This document shows positions 55,782 through 64,000 of a stretch of 64,000 nucleotides of DNA, one piece after another. The notes beneath the pieces are model-generated. The model searched no databases. It saw nothing but the letters and a program-made list of their open reading frames with translations, and was not told where the DNA came from. The position numbers were made by a program, and so were the translations under genes. Source of the stretch: Methylotenera oryzisoli (lineage in GTDB: Bacteria > Pseudomonadota > Gammaproteobacteria > Burkholderiales > Methylophilaceae). Each line of letters opens with the position of its first letter. Within the stretch, counting starts at the first letter, position 1. Location: contig NZ_PQVH01000002.1 of the NCBI RefSeq assembly GCF_004661485.1, forward strand, positions 124,001-188,000, in the 5' to 3' direction.

Positions 55782-57002
55782 ATGAGTAAAGTAAATAAAG
55801 TAGTGTTGGCCTATTCAGGCGGTTTAGATACCTCAGTTATTTTGAAATGGCTGCAAGACGAGTATCAATGTGAGGTTGTGACTTACACAGCTGATTTGGG
55901 TCAGGGTGAAGAGTTAGAGCCCGCACGTGCAAAAGCAAAAGCGGCTGGTGTAAAAGAGATTTTTATTGATGATGTGCGTGAAGAGTTTGTGCGTGATTTT
56001 GTATTCCCAATGTTCCGCGCTAACACCGTATATGAGGGTGAGTATTTATTAGGTACGTCTATTGCACGTCCACTCATTGCTAAACGTTTGATTGAAGTGG
56101 CACGTGATACCAATGCAGATGCAATTTCACATGGCGCAACAGGTAAAGGTAATGACCAAGTGCGTTTTGAGCTTGGTGCTTATGCATTAAACCCTAACAT
56201 TCAAATTATTGCCCCATGGCGTGAGTGGGATTTACTCAGCCGTGAAAAACTCATGGCATACGCTGAAAAGCACGGTATCCCTGTCGATATGAAGCATAAG
56301 CAAGGTGGCAGCCCATATAGCATGGATGCGAACTTGCTACATATTTCTTATGAAGGCCGTCATTTAGAGAACCCAGCTGCAGAGGCTGAAGATTCTATGT
56401 GGCGTTGGAGTGTAAGTCCAGAGAAGGCGCCAGACGCTGCTGAGTATTTAGATATTGAGTACGTCAACGGTGACCCAGTGAGCTTGAACGGTCAGCCTAT
56501 GAAAGCGCATGACTTGCTTGCGCATTTAAACAAAATTGGCGGTAAGCACGGAGTAGGTCGTTTAGATTTGGTTGAAAACCGCTATGTGGGCATGAAGTCA
56601 CGCGGCTGCTATGAAACACCGGGCGGCACGATTTTGCTTAAAGCACACCGTGCGATTGAGTCTATTACTTTAGACCGCGAAGTGGCGCATTTAAAAGATG
56701 ACCTAATGCCACGCTACGCTAGCATGATTTACAACGGTTACTGGTGGAGTCCTGAGCGCCTTGCATTGCAAACGCTGATTGACCATACGCAAAAAACTGT
56801 AAACGGGTGGGTGCGCGTGAAGCTATACAAAGGTAATGTGATTGTGACAGGCCGTGATAGTAAAACTAACTCATTGTTTGACCCTAACATTGCAACCTTT
56901 GAAGATGACAAAGGCGCTTACGATCAAAAAGATGCAGGTGGCTTTATTAAGCTAAATGCATTGAGAATGCGTATCGCGGCAAATTTAAGAGATAAAAAGT
57001 AG
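55782..57002 (+). CDS. argG: Argininosuccinate synthase
   Basis: This 406-residue enzyme has the PP-loop [30 protein letters not shown] and the substrate loop [18 protein letters not shown]. It joins citrulline and aspartate using ATP, following argD and argF. AAAGAGA precedes the ATG. A bidirectional terminator lies about 110 bases downstream. Confidence 0.97.
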   Translation: MSKVNKVVLAYSGGLDTSVILKWLQDEYQCEVVTYTADLGQGEELEPARAKAKAAGVKEIFIDDVREEFVRDFVFPMFRANTVYEGEYLLGTSIARPLIAKRLIEVARDTNADAISHGATGKGNDQVRFELGAYALNPNIQIIAPWREWDLLSREKLMAYAEKHGIPVDMKHKQGGSPYSMDANLLHISYEGRHLENPAAEAEDSMWRWSVSPEKAPDAAEYLDIEYVNGDPVSLNGQPMKAHDLLAHLNKIGGKHGVGRLDLVENRYVGMKSRGCYETPGGTILLKAHRAIESITLDREVAHLKDDLMPRYASMIYNGYWWSPERLALQTLIDHTQKTVNGWVRVKLYKGNVIVTGRDSKTNSLFDPNIATFEDDKGAYDQKDAGGFIKLNALRMRIAANLRDKK

Positions 57003-57109
57003 GCACTAAATTTAAGTGTGGATATTTTAAAAAGTGATGGGCCTATGTTAATCACTCTTTAAAATTTAGTAATGCACTTAAATGCACTTAAGTGAGCAGT
57101 AAATACTTA

Positions 57110-57141
57110 AAAAAGCACCTAGCTAACACTAGGTGCTTTTT
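57110..57141. terminator. Bidirectional intrinsic terminator after argG
   Basis: AAAAAGCACCTAG (57110-57122), loop CTAACA and CTAGGTGCTTTTT (57129-57141) form a near-perfect stem with T-runs on both strands. It serves argG on the plus strand and the carbonic-anhydrase-like gene (stop at 57182) on the minus strand. Confidence 0.92.
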
Positions 57142-57181
57142 TGTTTTAAACTCGTGGTGTCTGGTAAATGGTTAAAGTAGC

Positions 57182-58456
57182 TTAATCAACAATCAGGCGA
57201 CCATTGAGCGCCTGTAGCGGACGGTTGTTATGCTGCGTCAGCGCTGCTAATGCATCGATTTGCTCTTTGCTTGCGGTCATTGGCGTTTTAATCAATATCC
57301 AGCGTATACCTTCTGTGCAAGGCGGGGAGGTGAGCGAGCCACTAAAGCGATAGTAATCTTGATTACTCGGCATCATTTCACTTGCAAGCAATCTTGATTT
57401 TAACGTAACGGCTTTGTTGCTCTCGTTAGGTAGTTGTTTTAAAACCTTTTCCAAACCGGGGTTAGGCCTGCCTTCTCTGAATAGTACGGCAACAATTGCC
57501 GTGTTGCCTTTGATGTCGCTATGTAAAAACTGTGCTTCCAACGGGAATGATTTGCCTTGGATGCTATGCTCGCTCGGCGTATGGAAATTGGCCTGTTTTA
57601 GCTTGAAAGTGATGTTATCGATAGCAACAATATTGCCATCTCTAAAGTTTAACTGTATTGAGTGATTGGTTTGCAATATTTCTTTTGCTGGAAATTTCTG
57701 CAGCAGTTTCAATGGTTTTAAATTGGCATCCAGACTCTCTTCTATATCAATCGGTGATTGGGTGCTGCCAGCACTGCACATGGAAAATTCCTCACTCAAC
57801 TTTCCCCAGTGCTCTGGGCCTTCTTTACCATCGTAACCCCAGGCTACGGGTTTTTTCGCTTCCTCAGCCTTGTTATTAGGTTTTGCTGGTTTTTTTTCTA
57901 TTGGCTTTGCTTCAGCTGGTTTGGCTTCTGTAGCTTTGCTTTCTGCATCTGCCGGTTTGGCACTCGTGTTGGCCTCGGTCTTTGCTTCTGTAGTAGGTGG
58001 CGCTTTGGCTGGCGCTGGCGTCACAGCTTTAGGTGTTGGGGTTTTATGGCTTGCACATACATACTGCATTGCGCGATCAAAGTCTGATTCTGGAACAGGT
58101 TCAATGAACTTAGCTTTCTTTACATCATCGATGCCAGCCGAGTGCACAAGCTCATTATTAAAGTATTGAAATACCTGAGTCGCCGCAGACTTCTGTGACG
58201 GGCAGTCAAAATACCAGAGTAATTTGGAAAGGTTGTATTGTGTATCTGGTGATTCTAGGTTTTTTTGAACAGCTTTGTATTCAATTTTCACCCAGGCGCG
58301 CTTCAGTTTATCTTTTTCTAAGATAGATTGTTTGTCTATCATTAATTTAGAGGTGCTGTTCTCATTAACTTTTGCCCAATTGGCGGCCGAGCATGTGCTG
58401 ATGCTTATAAAAAAACAAACGAGAGATAGCGTGAAGTAAGTGACTGCTTTTTGCAT
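57182..58456 (-). CDS. Secreted adhesin-E-like / carbonic-anhydrase-like fusion with altered zinc site
   Basis: This 424-residue protein has a signal peptide ending CSAA (about residue 25). An N-terminal domain (about 26-135) resembles the surface-adhesin E module (VWVKIEY-like, SKLLWYFDCPSQ, FDRAMQYVC). A Lys/Pro/Ala/Glu-rich linker (about 136-200) follows, then a C-terminal alpha-carbonic-anhydrase domain (WGKLSEEF, QSPIDI, YYRFSGSLTSPPCTEG). The usual zinc set His94, His96 and His119 reads Asn290, His292 and Gln309 here (QANFHTPSEH and EAQFLHSD), so two of the three ligands are changed. CO2 hydration is doubtful; it may bind metal weakly, bind another ligand or be structural. A terminator follows. 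Confidence 0.85.
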   Translation of the reverse strand: MQKAVTYFTLSLVCFFISISTCSAANWAKVNENSTSKLMIDKQSILEKDKLKRAWVKIEYKAVQKNLESPDTQYNLSKLLWYFDCPSQKSAATQVFQYFNNELVHSAGIDDVKKAKFIEPVPESDFDRAMQYVCASHKTPTPKAVTPAPAKAPPTTEAKTEANTSAKPADAESKATEAKPAEAKPIEKKPAKPNNKAEEAKKPVAWGYDGKEGPEHWGKLSEEFSMCSAGSTQSPIDIEESLDANLKPLKLLQKFPAKEILQTNHSIQLNFRDGNIVAIDNITFKLKQANFHTPSEHSIQGKSFPLEAQFLHSDIKGNTAIVAVLFREGRPNPGLEKVLKQLPNESNKAVTLKSRLLASEMMPSNQDYYRFSGSLTSPPCTEGIRWILIKTPMTASKEQIDALAALTQHNNRPLQALNGRLIVD

Positions 58457-58744
58457 ATTACGTTCCGACTTTATTATGAATGCCTATCGTTGATTAGCTT
58501 TTAACTTAAATTGGGCACTGATTTAGTATTGCTGAAAGTGATATTAAGTTTATCTATATTCATTTAACGGCTGAATTACGCATTTGTTTAATAAAAATTA
58601 CACATCTTTGCCATGCAAATTTGTAGCACAAGTTTTGGTACTGAAATTTATGCTGGCTGTATGAATATTTAAATGCTTTAACCATGCTAGACGCTGTGAT
58701 GTTCTATAATCATCATTAATTTAGCGTAAAGTGAAATTTAATTG

Positions 58745-59224
58745 ATGACAACAGAAGTGGCAGCCAAACGTTCTACCGTAGAAATTTATGCAGATGGCGC
58801 ATGTAAAGGTAATCCTGGCCCTGGTGGCTGGGGGGCGTGGATCAGTTATGATGGGCATGAAAAAGAGTTGTTTGGTGGAGAGCTAGTGACCACTAATAAT
58901 CGCATGGAGCTTACGGCGGTGATTCGAGCACTGGAAGCTTTAAAGCGTGCCTGCCATGCAAAAGTTTTTACTGACTCTGTCTATGTACAAAAGGGTATTT
59001 CTGAATGGATTATCGGCTGGAAAGCTCGTAACTGGCGCACTGCAGATAAAAAACCTGTTAAAAATGATGATTTATGGCGCGTGCTGGATGTATTGGCACA
59101 GCAGCACACCGTAGAGTGGATATGGGTAAAAGGACATGCCGGAAACGTAGGCAATGAGCGTGCGGATATGTTGGCAAATAAAGGTGTGGACCAAGTATTG
59201 CAAAAGGGAGTTAGTGCATCATGA
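58745..59224 (+). CDS. rnhA: Ribonuclease HI
   Basis: This 159-residue enzyme has the catalytic acids in [34 protein letters not shown] and NERADMLA. It removes the RNA strand of RNA-DNA hybrids. I use ATG 58745 because the in-frame TTG three bases before adds nothing. It overlaps dnaQ by four bases (ATGA), the common rnhA-dnaQ pairing. Confidence 0.96.
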   Translation: MTTEVAAKRSTVEIYADGACKGNPGPGGWGAWISYDGHEKELFGGELVTTNNRMELTAVIRALEALKRACHAKVFTDSVYVQKGISEWIIGWKARNWRTADKKPVKNDDLWRVLDVLAQQHTVEWIWVKGHAGNVGNERADMLANKGVDQVLQKGVSAS

Positions 59225-59904
59225 GACAGATCTTTTTAGATACGGAAACTACCGGGCTATATCATGCCCAAGGGCACCGTGTGATTGAAATCGCAGCTGT
59301 AGAAGTGGTAAACAGGCGCTTAACCAAACATCATTTTCATTATTATTTAAATCCAGACCGCGAAATTGACCAAGGTGCACAAGAGGTGCATGGTATTTCG
59401 CTGGAGTTCTTGCAAGATAAACCTCGGTTTGCTGATATTGCGAATGAACTGATAGCGTTTATTGCCGATGCAGAGCTCATTATGCATAACGCACCATTTG
59501 ATGTGGGTTTCTTGAATTGCGAACTCGGTTTAATTGGGCAAAAAAAAGTAGAGGCGATTACTGCTAAAATCACGGACACGCTTAAAATTGCAAAAGAGAT
59601 GCGCCCGGGGCAGCGTAATAACCTAGACGCTTTGTGTAAGTATTTTGGGATAGATAACTCAAAACGTACCTTGCACGGTGCATTGCTGGATGCTGAGTTG
59701 CTAGCAGATGTCTATATGGCGATGACGCGCGGTCAAGAGAGCTTGATGATTTCATTGGATCAGCCTAATCATGAAATGGCGGAAATGACTGCCGTGAGCC
59801 ATGCGCCAGTGCTAGTGAAGCATGCCAGTGATGCTGAGCTTGCAGATCATGAGGCGTATTTGGCGGGTCTGGCAAAATCTGGTAACTGCGTGTGGAATGG
59901 TTAA
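59221..59904 (+). CDS. dnaQ: DNA polymerase III epsilon subunit (3'-5' proofreading exonuclease)
   Basis: This 227-residue DEDDh exonuclease has FLDTETTGL (Asp7, Glu9), NAPFDVGF and [14 protein letters not shown], all of the expected acids plus the catalytic His. The C-terminal tail is the polymerase-alpha-binding part. It is translationally coupled to rnhA. Confidence 0.95.
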   Translation: MRQIFLDTETTGLYHAQGHRVIEIAAVEVVNRRLTKHHFHYYLNPDREIDQGAQEVHGISLEFLQDKPRFADIANELIAFIADAELIMHNAPFDVGFLNCELGLIGQKKVEAITAKITDTLKIAKEMRPGQRNNLDALCKYFGIDNSKRTLHGALLDAELLADVYMAMTRGQESLMISLDQPNHEMAEMTAVSHAPVLVKHASDAELADHEAYLAGLAKSGNCVWNG

Positions 59905-59958
59905 TCAGTAGTTATCCAGCAAAACAAATGATTGGTAAATTTAGGAAAGTAGCAAATA

Positions 59959-61044
59959 ATGAATAATACAGTTCTTGTGACGGGCGGCGCTGGTTTTATT
60001 GGCTCTAATTTTGTACTGGCTTGGGTAAATCAAGGCTTAGGCACTGTGGTCAATTTGGATAAATTGACCTATGCCGGTAATTTAGACAACTTAGTGAGTT
60101 TAGAGCATAGCGCACATCATGTGTTTGTGCATGGCGATATTGGTGATCAGCATTTGGTTGCTAAATTACTAGATGAACATAAGCCTCGTGCGGTAATTAA
60201 CTTTGCTGCAGAAAGTCATGTAGACCGATCCATCCATGGACCGGAAGACTTTATTCAAACCAACATTGTGGGCACGTTCCATTTGTTAGAAGCAGTGCGT
60301 GCTTACTGGGGTGCTTTAAATACTGCGGATAAAGCAAGTTTCCGCTTCCTACATGTATCTACCGATGAAGTTTATGGCTCATTAGGTAAAGACGACCCTG
60401 CATTTACAGAAACTACGCCGTATGCACCGAATAGTCCTTACTCAGCCTCTAAAGCATCTTCAGACCATTTAGTCCGTTCTTACCACCACACCTATGGTTT
60501 GCCAACCTTAACGACTAATTGTTCAAACAACTACGGGCCTTACCATTTCCCTGAAAAGTTAATCCCGCTAGTCATTCATAATGCCTTAGCTGGTAAACCA
60601 CTACCAGTATATGGCAATGGCTTGCAAGTGCGTGATTGGCTTTACGTGGAAGACCATTGTGCGGCAATCAGGCGCGTGCTTGAGGCTGGCAAGGTTGGCG
60701 AGGTTTATAACGTAGGCGGCTGGAACGAGAAAACCAATATTGATATTGTCAGAATGCTGTGCCGCATGTTGGATGCTAAACAGCCCCGCGCTGATGGGCA
60801 GTCTTACGCCAATCTCATTACTTATGTGGCTGATCGCCCTGGGCATGATATACGTTATGCAATTGATGCAACAAAAATTGCAACAGAGTTAGGCTGGAAA
60901 CCAGCAGAGACATTTGAAACTGGTATAGAGAAAACAGTGAACTGGTATTTGGCACATCAAGACTGGGTTAATAATATTACCAGTGGCGATTACCGCAATT
61001 GGATTCAAACACATTATTCAGAACGTGGTGAGGAAATGGCATGA
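59959..61044 (+). CDS. rfbB: dTDP-glucose 4,6-dehydratase
   Basis: This 361-residue short-chain dehydrogenase has the NAD motif [10 protein letters not shown], the catalytic Thr/Asp/Glu region [11 protein letters not shown] and the YxxxK motif YSASK. It makes dTDP-4-keto-6-deoxyglucose, the second step to dTDP-L-rhamnose. Its stop overlaps rfbA by four bases. First gene of rfbBACD. Confidence 0.97.
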   Translation: MNNTVLVTGGAGFIGSNFVLAWVNQGLGTVVNLDKLTYAGNLDNLVSLEHSAHHVFVHGDIGDQHLVAKLLDEHKPRAVINFAAESHVDRSIHGPEDFIQTNIVGTFHLLEAVRAYWGALNTADKASFRFLHVSTDEVYGSLGKDDPAFTETTPYAPNSPYSASKASSDHLVRSYHHTYGLPTLTTNCSNNYGPYHFPEKLIPLVIHNALAGKPLPVYGNGLQVRDWLYVEDHCAAIRRVLEAGKVGEVYNVGGWNEKTNIDIVRMLCRMLDAKQPRADGQSYANLITYVADRPGHDIRYAIDATKIATELGWKPAETFETGIEKTVNWYLAHQDWVNNITSGDYRNWIQTHYSERGEEMA

Positions 61045-61916
61045 AGGGAATTATTTTAGCAGGTGGCTCTGGTACGCGCTTGCATCCAGTAACACAGGTT
61101 GTTTCTAAACAGTTATTGCCGGTCTACGACAAACCGATGATTTACTATCCGTTGACCACGCTGATGCTGGCCGGGATTCGTGATATTTTAGTGATTTCAA
61201 CGCCAGAAGACACACCGCGTTTTCAGCAACTGTTGGGCGATGGTAGTCAATGGGGGATTTCTATTCAATTTGCAGTGCAGCCATCACCTGATGGTTTGGC
61301 GCAAGCGTTTATTATTGGTAAATCGTTTATTGGTAAAGATAGCTGTGCACTGGTACTTGGCGATAACATTTTTTACGGCCATGAGCTAGCAGTTAAAACG
61401 CAGGCTGCGGCAACCCTAAATAAAGGGGCTACCGTTTTTGCCTATCCCGTAAGTGACCCTGAGCGTTATGGTGTAGTTGAGTTCAATGCGCAAGGTCAAG
61501 CCGTGAGCTTGGAAGAAAAGCCGACCATGCCTAAATCTAGATACGCGGTTACTGGTTTGTATTTCTATGATAACGATGTGATTCGTATTGCAGAGCAGTT
61601 AAAACCATCGCCACGAGGCGAATTGGAAATTACGGATGTGAACCGTGCTTATCTTGAGCGTGGAGATTTACAAGTGGAGGTGATGGGACGCGGTATTGCA
61701 TGGCTGGATACCGGAACCCATGAGTCGCTGTTAGAGGCTTCATTGTTTATTGAAACCATAGAAAAACGCCAGGGCTTAAAAGTAGCTAGTCCAGAAGAAG
61801 TCGCTTATCGTATGCAATATATTGACGCTACAGCGTTAGAGCAACTGGCTAATCGTTACATTAAAAACGCCTATGGGCAATATTTAAAAATGTTGCTGAC
61901 GGAACAGGTGTACTAA
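61041..61916 (+). CDS. rfbA: Glucose-1-phosphate thymidylyltransferase
   Basis: This 291-residue nucleotidyltransferase has [20 protein letters not shown] and [10 protein letters not shown], plus [16 protein letters not shown] and EEKPTMPKS. It forms dTDP-glucose, the first step of the rhamnose pathway. It overlaps rfbB and abuts rfbC directly. Confidence 0.97.
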   Translation: MKGIILAGGSGTRLHPVTQVVSKQLLPVYDKPMIYYPLTTLMLAGIRDILVISTPEDTPRFQQLLGDGSQWGISIQFAVQPSPDGLAQAFIIGKSFIGKDSCALVLGDNIFYGHELAVKTQAAATLNKGATVFAYPVSDPERYGVVEFNAQGQAVSLEEKPTMPKSRYAVTGLYFYDNDVIRIAEQLKPSPRGELEITDVNRAYLERGDLQVEVMGRGIAWLDTGTHESLLEASLFIETIEKRQGLKVASPEEVAYRMQYIDATALEQLANRYIKNAYGQYLKMLLTEQVY

Positions 61917-62477
61917 ATGCAAGTAATTAAAACTCGAATTCCTGATGTGCTCATATTAGAGCCTCAAGTGTTTGGTGATGAACGAGGTTTCTTTTTCGAA
62001 AGCTTTAATCAGCAAAAGTTTGAGCAGTTAACTGGCGTTAAAACAGAGTTTGTACAGGATAACCATTCTAAATCTGCGGCTAATGTATTGCGCGGTTTGC
62101 ACTATCAAATTGCGCAGCCGCAGGGGAAGTTGGTGCGTGTGGTAGCTGGCGAGGTTTTTGACGTTGCAGTGGATTTACGTAAGCAGTCTAAAACCTTTGG
62201 TCAATGGGTTGGCGCGATTTTATCTTCAGATAATAAACGCCAGATGTGGGTGCCAGAAGGGTTTGCGCACGGCTTCCTAGTGCTGAAAGATAATACGGAG
62301 TTTTTATATAAAACAACGGATTACTACGCACCGCAGCATGAGCGCTGCATTCGTTGGGATGATGCTGACATTGGAATTGAATGGCCAACCGCTAGCTTGC
62401 CGCTCCATTCTGCGCCCGTACTTTCAGCTAAAGATCAGCTCGGCGCTAGTTTGGCTGATGCGGATGTATTTGAATAA
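61917..62477 (+). CDS. rfbC: dTDP-4-dehydrorhamnose 3,5-epimerase
   Basis: This 186-residue cupin epimerase has FGDERGFFFESFN, VLRGLHYQ with its catalytic His, and VPEGFAHGF. It acts third in dTDP-L-rhamnose synthesis. The ATG follows the rfbA stop with no gap. Confidence 0.96.
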   Translation: MQVIKTRIPDVLILEPQVFGDERGFFFESFNQQKFEQLTGVKTEFVQDNHSKSAANVLRGLHYQIAQPQGKLVRVVAGEVFDVAVDLRKQSKTFGQWVGAILSSDNKRQMWVPEGFAHGFLVLKDNTEFLYKTTDYYAPQHERCIRWDDADIGIEWPTASLPLHSAPVLSAKDQLGASLADADVFE

Positions 62478-62492
62478 GGTTTCTCATTAGCA

Positions 62493-63416
62493 ATGCAATC
62501 TCCTCACTATAAAAAAATATTATTGACCGGCGTAAATGGTCAGGTTGGGCATGCATTACAGCAAGCCTTGGCTAAGCAGCCAGCCTTGTTTGGTGAGCTG
62601 GTTTGTTTGGATAGAAACAAACTGGATTTATCTAATCCGCAGGCAATTCGCGGGGCAGTACAAGCGATACAGCCCGACTTGATTATTAACCCGGCTGCTT
62701 ATACTGCCGTTGATAAAGCGGAGTCAGAACCAGACTTAGCTTATGCGATTAACGCTATTGCGCCTGGTGTGCTCGCGGAAGAAGCGGCCAAGCTAGGGGC
62801 TAAGTTAATACATTTTTCTACAGATTACGTATACGCGGGTAATAAAGTGGGTGCTTATGTGGAAAATGATGCCACAGCACCGTTGAGCGTGTATGGGAAG
62901 TCTAAATTGGCCGGTGAAGAGGCGATTCGTTCGGTGGGGTTGCCATCGCTGATTTTTAGAACCTCTTGGGTATATGGGGCTTACGGCAAGAATTTTTTGC
63001 ATACGATTCTGCGTTTAGCTAAAGAGCGTGAACAGTTACGCATTGTGGCTGATCAGGTCGGTGCGCCCACGAGTAGCCTTTGTATTGCACAAGCGGTGTT
63101 ACAGGTGCTTGCGCGATGGGATGGCGAGCGTTCTGGCGTATATCATCTGGTGAATGCCGGGCACACGACCTGGCATGGTTTTGCAACGGCCATCGTGGAT
63201 GCTTATGCACAATTGCAGTTAACACACCACTGGCAGCCTCTTAAGGCCTTAGTGGCCAATATTGAAGCGATTACAACCGCTGACTACCCAACCCCTGCTG
63301 TGCGTCCCGCTAATTCATACTTGGATTGTACAAAGTTAAGTGCAGATTTTTCAGTGCAGCTGCCAGATTGGCGTGAGGCATTAATGGCAGAGTTTCAGGC
63401 ACTGCCAAATCAGTGA
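62493..63416 (+). CDS. rfbD: dTDP-4-dehydrorhamnose reductase
   Basis: This 307-residue short-chain reductase has GVNGQVGHAL, INPAAYTAVDKAESEPDLAY, STDYVY and YGKSKLAGE. It completes dTDP-L-rhamnose for O-antigen or exopolysaccharide. It ends directly against the stop of the convergent queD gene with no intervening base. Confidence 0.96.
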   Translation: MQSPHYKKILLTGVNGQVGHALQQALAKQPALFGELVCLDRNKLDLSNPQAIRGAVQAIQPDLIINPAAYTAVDKAESEPDLAYAINAIAPGVLAEEAAKLGAKLIHFSTDYVYAGNKVGAYVENDATAPLSVYGKSKLAGEEAIRSVGLPSLIFRTSWVYGAYGKNFLHTILRLAKEREQLRIVADQVGAPTSSLCIAQAVLQVLARWDGERSGVYHLVNAGHTTWHGFATAIVDAYAQLQLTHHWQPLKALVANIEAITTADYPTPAVRPANSYLDCTKLSADFSVQLPDWREALMAEFQALPNQ

Positions 63417-63857
63417 TTAGCCTAAAGCATCTGCCCAGCTGTTAGGCGTTTCATATAAGCGTACTTTTTCTAGTTTGAGATGGTTACCGTAAGTATCTTG
63501 GTAACGCGCTTTTAGAATTCTAAAAGCCTCTGCCGCCATGTTTTCTGCCGTAGGCACCGTTGGGAATACAACGGTCTTGTGGTTAGGCAGGGTATTCAAG
63601 AAGTTTAATACGTCTGTGTCATGTTGGTACACCAAAAACGCATGATCCCACACGTTAACGACAGCGTCTTTTGCTATCGCTTTTACATCAGAAAAATCCA
63701 TCACCATCCCGTTATCGGACGTATTTTCTGCAGTGATGATGTCACCAGATAGCGTGATTTCGATTGCATAGCGATGACCATGCAAGTTTTTGCATTGGCT
63801 CTTATGGTTAGGAATCCGGTGGCCTGCGTCAAATTCAAGGCGGGTAGTAATGTGCAT
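63417..63857 (-). CDS. queD: 6-carboxytetrahydropterin synthase (QueD)
   Basis: This protein of 146 residues starts at ATG 63857 (MHITTRLEFDAGHRIPNH fits the family; an upstream TTG at 63896 would add 13 residues). It has the zinc histidines His13, His26 and His28 and the catalytic Cys22 in QCKNLHGHRY, plus MVMDFSDVK and a C-terminal Glu-containing RLYETP. It converts dihydroneopterin triphosphate to the queuosine and 7-deazaguanine precursor. No other que genes are adjacent here. Confidence 0.93.
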   Translation of the reverse strand: MHITTRLEFDAGHRIPNHKSQCKNLHGHRYAIEITLSGDIITAENTSDNGMVMDFSDVKAIAKDAVVNVWDHAFLVYQHDTDVLNFLNTLPNHKTVVFPTVPTAENMAAEAFRILKARYQDTYGNHLKLEKVRLYETPNSWADALG

Positions 63858-64000
63858 ATTGATGTCATCAAAGAGTGATTTTAGTAGCACGTTCAAACAT
63901 GCTGAACGTAATAAACAATCGTCATTATACCCTCACTCCGTGGAGTTGTTGGCTGATAGATGATTGGCTTAGGGAGTTGCAGGCGATTATTTACCAGTGA

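Noticed and set aside
57071-57090. Tandem AATGCACTTA repeat after argG
   Set aside because: Only two copies in a short non-coding stretch; most likely a local slippage duplication.

Overview
The window reads as chromosome of a betaproteobacterium. Moderate GC, the gene content (TldD-nitrilase-YhdP block, GlnE, clustered argD-argF-argG, Dha kinase, a Tad/Flp locus) and the protein style suggest Methylophilaceae (Methylotenera-like). That placement is an inference from recognition, not from a search.

Layout. (1) 1-11.4 kb is housekeeping: the tldD 5' part, a nitrilase-family amidase and yhdP on the minus strand, a divergent ABC-F ATPase, two unrecognised small proteins, ychJ and prfC. (2) 11.5-18.5 kb is stress and signalling: a minus-strand CBS/universal-stress/nitroreductase operon, a non-coding leader of about 0.8 kb with two orphan terminators, a PAS-GGDEF-EAL c-di-GMP protein, and a FixL/FixJ-like kinase-regulator pair. 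(3) 18.5-37.2 kb is a complete Tad (Flp) pilus locus. It has two Flp pilin genes, each behind a copy of the same upstream element, then prepilin peptidase, an AAA+ ATPase, CpaB, CpaC secretin, a lipoprotein, TadG-like/TadE/TadF, CpaE, CpaF, TadB, TadC and TadD. A small membrane protein, a second set of two TadE-like proteins plus a vWA TadG, a DUF2934 protein and a PAS-like protein follow. The adjacent c-di-GMP enzyme and two-component pair are plausible controllers of this pilus.

(4) 38.0-41.2 kb is a run of small minus-strand accessory genes (YnfA, GNAT, lipoprotein, DUF1294, EmrE-like, low-affinity iron permease-like, small secreted protein). Two intervals contain sequences with the layout of integron attC sites, and a core-site half lies at the acs end. 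No integrase is visible, so this looks like a small, partly decayed gene-cassette array (CALIN-like). It is the most unexpected structure in the window.

(5) 41.2-57.0 kb is metabolism and signalling: acs, glnE, a GGEEF protein, dhaK-dhaL, a NarX/NarL-type pair, an EamA transporter, a Rieske oxygenase, argD, argF and argG. (6) 57.2-63.9 kb holds a secreted protein that joins an adhesin-E-like domain to a carbonic-anhydrase-like domain lacking two of the three usual zinc histidines, then rnhA-dnaQ, the dTDP-rhamnose operon rfbBACD, and queD. No rRNA, tRNA, CRISPR array or insertion sequence was recognised.
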